A stretch of DNA of 64,000 nucleotides from Fagopyrum homotropicum (lineage: Eukaryota; Streptophyta; Magnoliopsida; Caryophyllales; Polygonaceae). Position numbers and translations under genes: made by a program. The notes under the pieces are model-generated. The model was not told where the DNA came from and did no database searches. It saw nothing but the letters and a program-made list of their open reading frames with translations. The DNA lies in NCBI GenBank assembly GCA_033239125.1, contig BSWB01000002.1, positions 158,210,409 to 158,274,408 on the forward strand, read 5' to 3'. Positions 42,298-52,248 of the stretch are shown here, one piece after another (the stretch's first letter is position 1; each line of letters begins with the position of its first letter).

Positions 42298-43001
42298 TAG
42301 GGATGGCAATTTCAACCGAACCCGACGGACACCCGATAACCCGATCCATATTAAACGGGTGAAAACCCGACAAGAAGCGGGTGAAAGCGGATGACGGATG
42401 AAGCGGGTGATGGATCGGGTCGGATTCGGATGGACCTTTCATCCACCCATCACCCGATCCATCATCCATCCAACCATCCGACCCATTTCACCCGCTTACA
42501 CCCGTTATAAATTTATTGAATGCTTACTTGTTTAGTGATCTTTAGCTCCCTTTTAATTTATAATTGGTGATTTACGTGATTGTTTAGTAAATTTGTACAT
42601 TTGTTCAGTTCCTAGTATGATCTTATTGTATGTTATGTATTGCTAAATTTCTCTATTTTTCAAGAACTTAAACTTATAACACTTGTAATATTTCCACTTG
42701 TAATATTTGTGTTGAGTTTATATTTATTATGTTTTTTATGGATAAGACTTTTTCGGATTAAATTTATTTTTATTATTATTAATTTTACGCATTCGAATCC
42801 GAGTTTAGTATCAATTTAAAGGAAATGCGTAGAACACCCGAATATCACCCGATCCACCCGCTTCATCCGTTGGATGCGGGTGGATCGGATGCGGGTGGTG
42901 GGTTTGGCGGGTGGCGGGTCGGGTGGGGTGGATGAGATTTCCTCGCGGGTCGCGTGGCGGATTGGGTCATCCACCCACCACCTGATCCATTGCCATCCTT
43001 A
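42298..43001. mobile_element. hAT-like non-autonomous transposon (704 bp)
   Basis: Termini TAGGGATGGCAAT and ATTGCCATCCTTA form a 13 bp inverted repeat with one mismatch, flanked by a perfect 8 bp duplication (ATATCAAG). Both are diagnostic of hAT elements. The subterminal regions (42320-42510 and 42835-42990) are packed with ACCCG/CGGGT and GATCCATC/GATGGATC motifs in both orientations. The centre is AT-rich and codes for nothing. The paralogous site near 23966 is empty. Confidence 0.93.
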
Positions 43002-43015
43002 ATATCAAGAGAGCA

Positions 43016-43058
43016 TGTTAAAAGAGCTTTTTTGTTTTTTTTGGTGTTAAAAGAGCTT
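43016..43058. repeat. Repeated LINE target site with a minimal poly(T) insertion
   Basis: TGTTAAAAGAGCTT occurs at 43016-43029 and 43045-43058, separated by only TTTTGTTTTTTTTGG. It looks like a target duplication around a nearly pure poly(A) insertion. The second copy also flanks the next LINE fragment. Confidence 0.7.
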
Positions 43059-43318
43059 TTTTCTAAAAGGTTAATATATATGAGAGAAGAATTTACAAGG
43101 AGATCATACTAGACTTAGGAGAGAAACATGAGAAACCGAGAGAGGATGGTTACAAAAGATGAATGCCAAGGGCCTTTGTCCACATAATTGAGTTTGGAGA
43201 TCTATCCTTCCATTTGCTTGAGTTTTAATAGTTGTGATAACATTATGAACACATGAGGTAGGATGGGTGAACCTGTGGTTGTAGATGAGATCATTTCTAG
43301 CTTTCCAGAAAAAATAAA
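43059..43318 (-). mobile_element. 5'-truncated LINE fragment (zf-RVT end)
   Basis: 260 bp on the minus strand. The translation begins FIFWKARNDLIYNHRFTHPT, the end of zf-RVT of the LINE family, followed by a 3' tail (CTTGTAAATTCTTCTC) and T's at the left. Flanked by TGTTAAAAGAGCTT at 43045-43058 and 43319-43332. Confidence 0.88.
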
Positions 43319-43332
43319 TGTTAAAAGAGCTT

Positions 43333-43894
43333 CATTCTATCATATTTGATGTGGATGAGTATATAGATTTTCGAAATCATGTACGCGGTACTATATATTC
43401 ATGTTCATATACTTGTGTACATTTGAAGTCCAATACCATTTACTGTGTTTATAATTAAATTATTCATGTGAATTCTTTAAAAAATCAAAAAGAATTAACT
43501 ACTTTTAAACGAACTATTTAATGTGAGTTGTTTAAACTAGTTGTTTCAAAACTCTATGAGTTGTTAAGTAATTTATAGATATTATTAATCGAAACTAGTA
43601 CAATCCAATAAATCTTAATCCGAAATACCGGTAATTAGAGAAGAAAGAGAATAATCGATATTTATGAGCTTGCTCGAGGTTTAACCCGTGTGACTTGCTC
43701 TTTTCTTGACCAAAAATAATGTGTCGCAAATTGGTATTAAACTCCATCTTATCTTTATATCATTTATAGATATTATTGAAATTGGTATTAAACTCGATCT
43801 TATCTTTATATCATTTATAGATATTATTCAAGTAGTTTTTAATGAATTAAAAAAATAATGACTCCTAATTTCTGTATTTACCATTCTAGCCTTT
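43333..43894 (+). repeat. Duplicated upstream DNA of gene B, with a 51 bp tandem repeat
   Basis: The ends match 24000-24230 of copy A ('aaatcatgtacgcggta', 'caagtagttttaatgaat'). The middle is about 400 bp longer. Inside, ATTGGTATTAAACTC.ATCTTATC... is repeated at 43730-43780 and 43781-43831. Confidence 0.7.
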
Positions 43895-43950
43895 AACCTA
43901 CCTATATATATTTATACTCTACGTACCTCATACCCTACAAATCCATTCTT
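43895..43950 (+). promoter_or_regulatory. Putative core promoter of gene B
   Basis: TATATATATTTATA (43903-43916) followed by CTCATACCCTACAAATCC, conserved with gene A. The flanking DNA is less conserved. Confidence 0.55.
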
Positions 43951-44123
43951 CTCTAATTTCTTCCTCGCAGCAGTCATCTCTTTCTCTTAATCCCCAATTT
44001 TCTCTGATCTTCTCTTCCTATTTCGACTCAACTAACAAGAAGACTCCTCTCTTCTTGTTTCGACCCAACTAAGAAGAAGACCAAGGAGCAGGATCGGAGT
44101 TTCTTTCTACTGAATCGACGAAG

Positions 44124-44640
44124 ATGAGATCGTCGGAGCTCAACGCCGGCCAAATTCAGCTTTATGTTCACTGTTATTATCTGAGCACCACCACAATAAG
44201 GTAACTATTGAATATAAAGTCTGAATCTATAAATATCTTTATCTTTGTAGTTGTTTTTGAAGCTAATACACTGTTTTTTCTATACTTTTTAGGTTTTTGC
44301 AGATCTGGTATCATGGATCTGGTTTAATAATGAATAAAATCAAGGATCGATCGATCCTCGTAGTCGAGGTTCACTGTAGCAACTGGATTGTTCAAAACAA
44401 TGAGGTAATACATCACTTAATGCCTTGTTTATACCTCATCGCCTACATCAGCATAGGACATATTCTGAGTATGGATCAAGAAAGAACGAGTATAAATATA
44501 TTTATGGCTACAACATTTTTGAACAATAGCATACATGAAGTCTCTGCGATAACATATGAAAGTATAAATATGTTTCAAACTCGTTTCATCGTCCAATTCG
44601 TTCAATCCTCATCTCCGACTGAATCTATGAACTTTTCGTA
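44124..44640 (+). pseudogene. Gene B: paralogue of gene A, exons 1-2
   Basis: Unrecognised protein family shared with gene A. Exon 1 (44124-44200) reads MRSSELNAGQIQLYVHCYYL and ends in phase 2 at AATAAG/GTAACT. Exon 2 (44293-44404) reads FLQIWYHGSGLIMNKIKDRS and EVHCSNWIVQNNE, then GAG/GTAATA. Relative to gene A, exon 1 has about 13 additional residues before CYYL, and exon 2 is one base longer near its 3' end, so the phase changes from 2 to 0. Alternatively exon 2 reads through to a stop at 44641, giving 114 codons from 44297 without a splice. Gene A's exon 3 has no counterpart here. A different acceptor at TTACGCAG/GCGTTTG (44740) would add about 17 residues before a stop. Whether either version is translated is unclear. 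Confidence 0.45.
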
Positions 44641-44740
44641 AATTATATTTATAAGTATTATAACTATTGGGTACTGGGTTTTTAAAATTGCAATTTGGGT
44701 TTTTTAATGTTACTTTTTTGTCTGCATATTGTTACGCAGG

Positions 44741-45200
44741 CGTTTGATAAGCACCATATGGATAGCTCAATTGGGATAGAGGAATTTAGCTAAGTTGCTG
44801 TTGATATGTTCGGTTTCATGAACCGAGCGAGATGCAAATGTGATGAAGATGGCTTGTGGAATGCTGAGAGCATCTTGGAGTTTATATCTTGATTGTGATT
44901 GCATATTTTTGGATTCCATTGGAAGATGAATTCCAACATACATTATGGAAAAAGATGGATGAAGTTGTGGAGGTACACAATTCATGTGCTTTTCGACGAT
45001 AATGGGCGAAAAGAACGGAAAATAATGTTTTTGTGCAACGACAACATCAATGGACTTTGAACCTCGCATCAATAGGTGTGACTACATAAATCAGTTTCTT
45101 GTACTTATTTTGGAAATAAGAGTGAAGATATCGTGAAAAAGGTGGAGGTATTTGTGGAGGCAGAAGACTCATTTGACTTGTTAATTAGACGAAAATAACT
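44741..45200 (+). pseudogene. Degraded 3' part of gene B
   Basis: 44815-44882 encodes RCKCDEDGLWNAESILEF, paralogous to 30400-30448. 44940-45060 matches the F-box-like repeats of gene A ('aagatggatgaagttgtggaggtac', 'cgacgataatgggcgaaaag') but the F-box itself is deleted or frameshifted. Confidence 0.5.
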
Positions 45201-45615
45201 GAAAACTATGTTTTTGGTGCAACAATTCGATTGTTCAAAAATGTTATTTATTGACTTGTTTATCCTAGTTTATCTATATGCCTATGTAAATATTTTGTGA
45301 TCAATTTAATTGTTCAAACTGCATTCCAAGCTACTCGCGGAGGTATGTTTAATTGTTCAACTTGCATTCCAATAGTTATTTAATCATAAAGGGCAACTTT
45401 TGTTGTAGCAATTTGATTTTTTAAAAATAGACAAATGTCATTTTACTAGGTTATCCTAAAAATAGACAAATGTCAGATGACCCCCATGCAGTTTACTCAA
45501 CTTGATGGTTCGAAATACTTGTGCCAAGCCACTCTCTTAATCGATCAAGACACACATTCATTTTCTTGTAGGTCTGCTGCACCTTTGAGTTATTCATGAG
45601 GAATCACTTTACTAG

Positions 45616-45791
45616 CTTGGTTATTCTAGATGTCTATGTAACTAATTTGTGATGAATTTGCTAAAAATAGAGATATTTAAATCTTTAATTACGTATATAG
45701 TAGCTTGGTTATTCTAGATGCCTATATAACTAATTCGTGATGAATTTGCTGAAAATAGAGATATTTAAATTTTTAATTACGTATATGGGAG
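45616..45791 (+). repeat. 88 bp tandem duplication downstream of gene B
   Basis: CTTGGTTATTCTAGATG... at 45616-45703 is repeated at 45704-45791 with few changes. A larger block ('atgcagttt.ctcaactcgatggttc') is also repeated at 45487 and 45817. Confidence 0.85.
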
Positions 45792-46134
45792 TTCCATTAT
45801 GGGTTCGGATGACCCTCATGCAGTTTCCTCAACTCGATGGTTCCAAACACTTTTTCCAAGATACTCTCTTAAACGATCAACCAAGATACATTTTCTTTTA
45901 GTTCTGCACCGTTGAGTTATAGATGAGGAATCTTTTTAGTAACTTATTATTGAACTTTTGATCATTTGGCGTATTTATATCTTCTATTGAGCGTTTGACT
46001 TGAACTAATATAATGGGAGTTCTATAGTTATCTTTGAACTGATTATGCTTTTATTGAATATAATGAGAGAAAGATGGTTGTAGCACATTTGGAATTTAGG
46101 CAACACAACTCGAATGATTTACTCCGGTAGTGTT
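45792..46134. other. AT-rich DNA between gene B and the copia LTR
   Basis: Shares blocks with 26820-26900. No gene seen. Confidence 0.5.
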
Positions 46135-46380
46135 TGTTAACAAGTGATGTAGAAGAAGAAGATTGTAATGAAAGTGTATGTATTTTGTAATAAAACGATC
46201 AGCTTTTACATCGAGTATTTATACCTATTACAACTAACAAACTTCTAGCAACCTCACTTACGGTAATTATACTGTACCAAAAAAAAAACTTACCGTAATT
46301 ATAGCTTTCTCTTATTTACATGAACTGCCCTTTATTTCTATTAGTTCTATTATTTCATGTATACACTCTCTATATCCCTC
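46135..46380 (-). mobile_element. 3' LTR of a minus-strand Ty1/copia element
   Basis: AT-rich, about 245 bp, starting TGTTAACAAG on the plus strand (a CA end on the minus strand). It lies directly after the decayed pol end (46381 on). A purine run (GAGGGAGGGATATA on the minus strand) at its start is a plausible polypurine tract. The right boundary is approximate. Confidence 0.55.
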
Positions 46381-46883
46381 CCTCGATCAGAACTTGGAGT
46401 GACAAGACCAAGCTTGCTAGTAAGGAAGGGTGTTGTTGTTCACCAAGGGCTCTGGTGAAAATGGTTGTCAATTGAAGAAAAGAACAAACATAGACTGTAT
46501 AAATGAATCCCTTTTGGACTTAATCACGAACATAATGACAGTCCATACGCAAGTGTTTAGTTCTTTCTTAGAATATTAGATTTGCAGAAAGATGTTGAAT
46601 AGCTTTATTGTCACAATGCATTGGTTTGAGAAGAGGAACGTGAACTTGTAGATCCTTCAATAGACCTTCAATCCAGATTATTTCACTCTCTATTTAAGAC
46701 ATAATCCGATATTAACTTTCTATAGACGATTTATAAATTGTTTTTTATTTCTTGCTTTTCCAAGAGATAGAGAAGAGCCACGAAACACACAATATCATGT
46801 GATTAATCGGCATGTATAAGCACAAGATCCCCAATCAACATCCTATATGCAATTAGTGAAAAGGAGGAATTGGATGCATAAGC
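46381..46883 (-). pseudogene. Ty1/copia RNase H/pol end fragment
   Basis: The minus strand reads MDCHYVRDQVQKGFI and IFTRALGEQQHPSLLASLVL, matching the copia pol end (D.H..R..V..G.., ..D.FTKAL....F..L...L). It is separated from the rest of pol by the LINE at 46897-52235. Confidence 0.75.
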
Positions 46884-46896
46884 AAGTCCAAGCTAG
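46884..46896. repeat. Target-site duplication of LINE 46897-52235 (left)
   Basis: AAGTCCAAGCTAG, identical to 52236-52248. Confidence 0.93.
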
Positions 46897-47049
46897 TTTT
46901 TTTTTTGAAAGTTTAATGTAATTTATGAAAAGGATTTACAAGGTGGACCTACTAGACCATAGCAAGAAGCAAAAAGAATCAAGGAGAGAGTACATGAGAA
47001 TTATAAGAGCTGAATGCCAAATAACTTAGCCCACATGAGAGAGTTTTGA

Positions 47050-50000
47050 GAACTATCCTTCCAATGCCTAGAGGCGTAGTTCTTGGTGGCTCGAATAACA
47101 TTATGGGCGCAAATGGCGAGGTGAGTGGACTGCTTGCTGTAGATGAGGTCGTTTTTTGCCTTCCAAGACAAAGTAATTGTAGGAGGTGATCAAAGAGATA
47201 CGAACATGGCTATCAAGCTCATTCTTGTGAGGATTGAGAGATCTAAGCCATGTCCAAATGCTGCAGCTATAAGGGTAAGGGGCATGTTGTCTTGACCACC
47301 TGGAGATGAGATCTAGAACAACAACAAATAAACTGCAGAGGTGAAAGAGGTGATTTTCCTCTTCAGGGGGAGAGCCACAGAGCTTGCAAGTGTTGTCCTA
47401 GACCACTTTTCAGGTGAGAAGCTTTGAGAGCGTAGGGAACCGGTTATGACTTGCAATCCAAGCAATAAAGTTGTATTTAAGAACGTTGAGACTTTTCCAT
47501 ATGATTCCAAGATGGTAAGGTGGGTTAGAGTGGGGAATCGGCCTCAGGATATTATAAGCCGCAATAGTAGAGAAAGAGTCATTAGCTTTTGGTGAGGCTG
47601 GAGAAGAGGGTAGCGTTTCTGGAGGCAAGGATCTCGTTCCGGACCTTAATTATTATACACCAGAAGTGATTGTGCTTGTAGTTAGCGGGATAAGACAAAA
47701 TGGAATGGTCTTTAAGAATGTTTGAGATCACCCAATCGGCCCATAAGCTCTGATGGCTTCGATCCAGATCAAAGATCAGCTTGGAGATGGAGGCTTTATT
47801 CCAAGAGAGGAGCTCCTTGAAACCCATACCACCCTCATCAATACTCGAGCAGATAACATTCCAGTCAACAAGAGCTCGAGGACTAGACGTCTTTCCAGAC
47901 CAAAGGAAAGAACGAAGAAGACCACGAATCCGGAGAACAATGGAAGGGCGGATCAGAAGAACAACGCACCAGTAAGAGTTGATGGTCATAAGGATCGAGG
48001 AAATAACCTACTTTCTACCAGCGCATGAGAGGTTTCTAGCACTCTAGGAGTTGATCTTGTTTGTGATTTTGGTGATGAGGGGAAGGTACTCCACCATACT
48101 GAGACTTCTGTTGGCAATAGGAATGCCAAGATAGGTGAACGGGAGTGAGCCCAGAGGAAGACCCGAAGAGTGCTAGAGGAGGTCACTGTTCTAACTGGAT
48201 AGACCACCAATATAAATAGAACACTTTGAAGGATTGAGGTGTAATCTAGAGTAGAGCCCAAAAGAGTGAAGTGTGCCTTTCAGAATGTTGATAGAAGTGA
48301 TGTCGGCTCTATAGAAAAGCATGAGATCGTCCGCAAAACACAAATGAGTGATGCGAGGAGAAGCACACTTCGGATGAATATTGAAGTTAGGATTTGCAGT
48401 GTTAACATGAATCATCGATAAAAGCACTTCTAGAGCAATGATGAATAGGGGAGGAGATAAATGACAACCTTGTCTAAGTCCCCTGGAGCCAATGAAGAAG
48501 CCATTGAGAGAGCCATTCAAGTTAAGGGAATAAGATGGGAACGAGATACATTCATCAATGAGACGAAGGAACTCAATAGGGAAATCCATCTGAACCAAAC
48601 AGTTAATAATAAACATGTGATCGACCATGTCGAATGATTTCGAGAGGTCGACCTTGAGAGCACATCTTGGATAAATATGGAGACGATTATATTCCTTGAA
48701 AATCTCATGATAAATAAGGATGTTGTGTCTAATAGACCTTCCTTTCACGAAAGAACCTTGATAGTCACCGATGATAGAGGGAAGGATTGTATTTTGGAAG
48801 CCAAAATATTTGCAATTACCTTGTAGGTAGTATTGCAGTAGGATATGGGTCTATAATCGAAGGGAGTAAAAGGTTTGCCTTCTTAGGGATCAACGATATG
48901 GAAGTATGGTTCACTTGAGTGATAAGCTTTCCTGTTTCGAAAAATTCAAGAATGGCTTTAGAGAAAGAATCGCCAGTGATGTTCCAAGATGCCTTAAAAA
49001 AATAGGCATTATAACCATTAGGTCCAGGGGACTTGGAGTCACCCATTTCGAAGAGGGTTTTTTTTATGTCATCAGAGGTGACAATTCTGTTAAGGGAGGA
49101 GATGTCATCAGGAGAGAGCATTGGGAGAGGGCATTCAGGGAAGAGATTTTGTGGGTTATGAAGGGAGTTGGGATTTAGAATAGAAGAAAAGTGGGTAGTC
49201 AACATAGACGAGATCTCTTCAAAATTATTGGTTGGACCACTTCTGAGATTTAAGGGATTCAGGATTAACTTGATCGCGTTTGAAGCACGTCGGGAGGTAA
49301 TGCTTTTAAAGAAAAAAGTGTTACATTTATCTCCGTTTTTGACCCAAGAAGCTTTCGATAGTTGGGCGAGGGTAGTACAAAGAAGATCCATGTTGGTGTT
49401 GAGCGAAATAGAAGTGCTTCGCTCCAGGTCCAGGAGAAGAGGGTTTTGAGGAGAGAATTATAGTTTAGCTTGAGTGGTGGCTAAGGAAGCTTTAAGGTTC
49501 TCAATGGAAGAATGGAGTAGTTCCATTTTTAAACTTGGAACTTTCTTTGAGAGTAGGCTTGAGGCGCTTTAGTTTATGAATGAGGTTTTGCATGTGGTTA
49601 TCCCTAGAGGCCTGCATGGGGCGAGACCAGGAATGAGCAACAGATGTCATGAAATACTCATTAGAAACCCAAGCACTATTGAACCAGAATTGGAGTTTTG
49701 GGGGGTAGGCTTGAGGCCAAGAGAAAGAATGCCAGGAGAATGATCAAAAATGAAAGGATTATCGAAGAGAGCTGGAGAATTAGGGAAGAAGTTGGGCCAG
49801 AAGGAGTTAACCACAATACGGTCGAGTTAACACCATATCCTCGAAGCAACCTGTTTATTATTCCAAGTGTAAACACAACCAGAGAAGTTGTGATCCACCA
49901 AAAGGTTGAGAGAGAAGCAGTCTGCAAGCTCGGGAGAAGGTTGAGAGGAGTTTGCAGGAACGTCAGATAGCTTCTCGTCAATGCTCAAGGTTATGTTCAA

Positions 50001-50430
50001 GTCCCCAAGAAGAACCCAAGGGGTGGAGTGGTTTAGGATTTTGATGGTGCCAATATTATCCCAAAGAGGTTTACGATAATCAATGAGGTTATGAGCGTAG
50101 ATGAAGATACAGTCAAAAGAGGGGGTAGGCCAGAGCATGGGTTTGTAGTTGAAGGATTGGTGATTTACAGTGAATAAGTTGATCATTTGTGAATATTGGG
50201 GAGAGATCAAGAGTAGAAGATTCCACCATATCAAAATACGACAACTATGAATAGGAGAGTAGTTTGAGGTATGATTCAAGCTAGGAATGAGGGAGGAGAG
50301 GCTTCTCATTTTCTCTTCTTTAAGTTTGGTTTTGAGAATGGCAATAACTCAAGGCAATGACGGTTGATCATGTCACGGACAGCCCGTTGCTTGTTAGGGT
50401 GGTTTAGCCCCTAACGTTCCATGCAAAGAG
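47050..50430 (-). pseudogene. LINE ORF2, multiply frameshifted
   Basis: The endonuclease is at 50420-49700: an AWNVRG-like start with stops, CIFIYAHN, LGDLNITLS and YTWNNKQVASRIWC. Linker and RT frames follow at 49391-48816 (WVKNGDKCNTFFFKSI, SKSPGPNGYNAYFFKASW) and 48748-48191 (LKVDLSKSFDMVDH, GLRQGCHLSPPLF, intact FADDLMLF). The thumb is at 47989-47582 and zf-RVT at 47628-47050. The RT catalytic Asp pair is retained, but five or more frame changes are required. A short piece of RT (RPISYC-type) is lost near 48800-48850. Confidence 0.88.
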
Positions 50431-50768
50431 ATTAAGATTCATTGATGACCTTCGAGTTGGTGCATGCATCCTTGATACGTGCACAGGAAGGGTTAGATTG
50501 GGAGAGGTAGAGAGGATTTGGGTGAGGGTCTAGGACGCTATTTGGAGGAGAATGAGAGAGTTCAGAGGTGGAGGCATAAGGGAGATGTGTTGCGAGAGGT
50601 CTGAGAGGTGTCAAGGATGGAAGGAAGAGGTTGAGAAGGGGGAATAAGAACTTGCTTATCCAAAGGAGGGAGAGAAGGCTTGATTACATGGGGTTCTTTG
50701 ATACGTAGAGAGTCATTTGGAGTGGGTAGAAGAGGTTCAAGGGTTGATGCATGTGGAGTTCGAACTTT

Positions 50769-52070
50769 TCAAACCCTAGCTGTGTGGGCAGTGCTTGAGG
50801 CTTTGTGAGGTCTGTAACGATGACGAAAAAGAAGGCACTTTGGACAGTGAACGGGAAGCCAATCGAATGAGATTTTTTGTTTGATCGATTCTCCATCAAG
50901 GCCAACGAGAGTGACTTCTTTGAGTAGTGGTTTAGAAGCTGATATCTCCACGAGAATCTTAGCAAAACCAAGCCGGTCCTGGTTTGCAAAGCAAGAGTCT
51001 GTGAGGAGGGGAATGCCAATGGTTGAGCCAATCTTTTCCAGCATCAAGGGAGACCAGAACTTGTAGTCCAGATCGTAGAGGGATACCCAGACCGGAATTG
51101 AATATAGGGTCGAGTAATCAAGAGCCATACCATGACTCCATTGCTTGAGAAGGAGTGAGTTAGATCCACTATTGAGCCAAGGACTTCCAAGGAGGACAGT
51201 GTTAAGGTCATCCTCAAAGTCGAAATGAAAGACGAAAACCCCATTGTCATTTTGAAGTATCTTAGGTTGTGAGACGACGTTCCAGAAGATGTTGGCGTAA
51301 GCAGTCATTTTGTGGAAGGCCATGGGACTGCCTAGAGGGAATCCGACAAGAGATAGTTTCCATTTGGAGACGTTATCAAAGACATCTTCATTAGAGAAAT
51401 GGATAATGCCATCATCAAAGCTTGGGGAATAGGGGTGGGGCACATGATTACAAGTTTTGGCATTTAATAGAATGTCTTTGAAGGAGGCTTTTGGATAGTT
51501 TGGAGCCGAAAAGGTGTTAACAGGATTGTCTGAACCTGGATGAGAAATCATGTGATATTCCAAAGAAATAGTGGGACCCTTTTCTAGAGAAGGTGCAAGC
51601 GTTTCAAAAGGCAAAGAGGCGGCTGCTGCAACAGCCTTAGTTGTCTGAGAGGGAGAGGGGAGCAACGGGCCAGGGGTGGTGACCTGGGTTGAGGGAAGAG
51701 AGGCGGCCACTGCAACAACCTTTACAGACTGTGAGGGAGATGAGAGCAAATGGACAGGGGCGGTGACCTAGATTGAGGGAAGATCCCTGGCTAGAAGGCT
51801 AGCAGGTTCAGAAGGGCAATGGGCCATTTCTGATAGAGGGGGAGAGGTTAAAAGGGGGGGTGAACATCGACGTTAATGTGACAGAAGGGACATGGGGATT
51901 CATCTGTTTGGATAGACGAAGGTTGATGGAGCGGATGAGCTCCTCTGGGACAGTCTCAAACGGGCTAGGAGGGCTAGGTGGAGGGCAAAGCTTTGAGGAA
52001 GGGCTACAGTTAAAGTCTGAAAGCTAAATCAAGTGCTTCTTTGTACGCTTGGATTTGCCCATAACCGGAG
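50769..52070 (-). pseudogene. LINE ORF1 with degraded zinc knuckle and 84 bp in-frame duplication
   Basis: The start MGKSKRTKKHLI is followed by a stop (52034-52036), then EELIRSINLRLSKQ (about 51950-51900). The main frame 51749-50769 has DUF4283 (FKDILLNAKTCNHVPHPYSP, IIHFSNEDVFDNVSKW, GFPLGSPMAFHKM, GVFVFHFDFEDDLNTVLLG, PVWVSLYDLDYKFWS). The zinc knuckle reads HCPKCLLFRHRYRPH, where the usual Gly and last Cys (FGH.C) are replaced, so metal binding is probably lost. An 84 bp tandem repeat (51616-51699, 51700-51783) encodes two copies of a SPSQ..KAVAAAASLP-type linker. Confidence 0.88.
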
Positions 52071-52235
52071 CAAGGGGGCGTGGAGGGGAGCCACACAGGT
52101 GGCGAGGCGGGGAGAGGGGGGTGTGGCATGGGGCCACACTGGAGGCAGAGTAAGCCGGGAGGCTTAGCTCCGGAGGAAGGGTTTTGAAAGGAGAGAGTTT
52201 TTTCGGTCAAAGTATAACGAGTGAGGGAGAAAGAT

Positions 52236-52248
52236 AAGTCCAAGCTAG
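52236..52248. repeat. Target-site duplication of LINE 46897-52235 (right)
   Basis: AAGTCCAAGCTAG, perfect copy of 46884-46896. Confidence 0.93.

Larger units (their letters stand above)
46897..52235 (-). mobile_element. Near full-length LINE inserted in a copia element
   Basis: A 5.34 kb minus-strand LINE flanked by a perfect 13 bp duplication, with the poly(A) as T's from about 46897. ORF1 and ORF2 are both present but broken. Its ORF2 is closer to the LINE at 18089 (for example a NLNGSLNGFF-type turn and STLSKLL tail) than to the 31-42 kb LINEs. That judgement is by eye. Confidence 0.93.
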
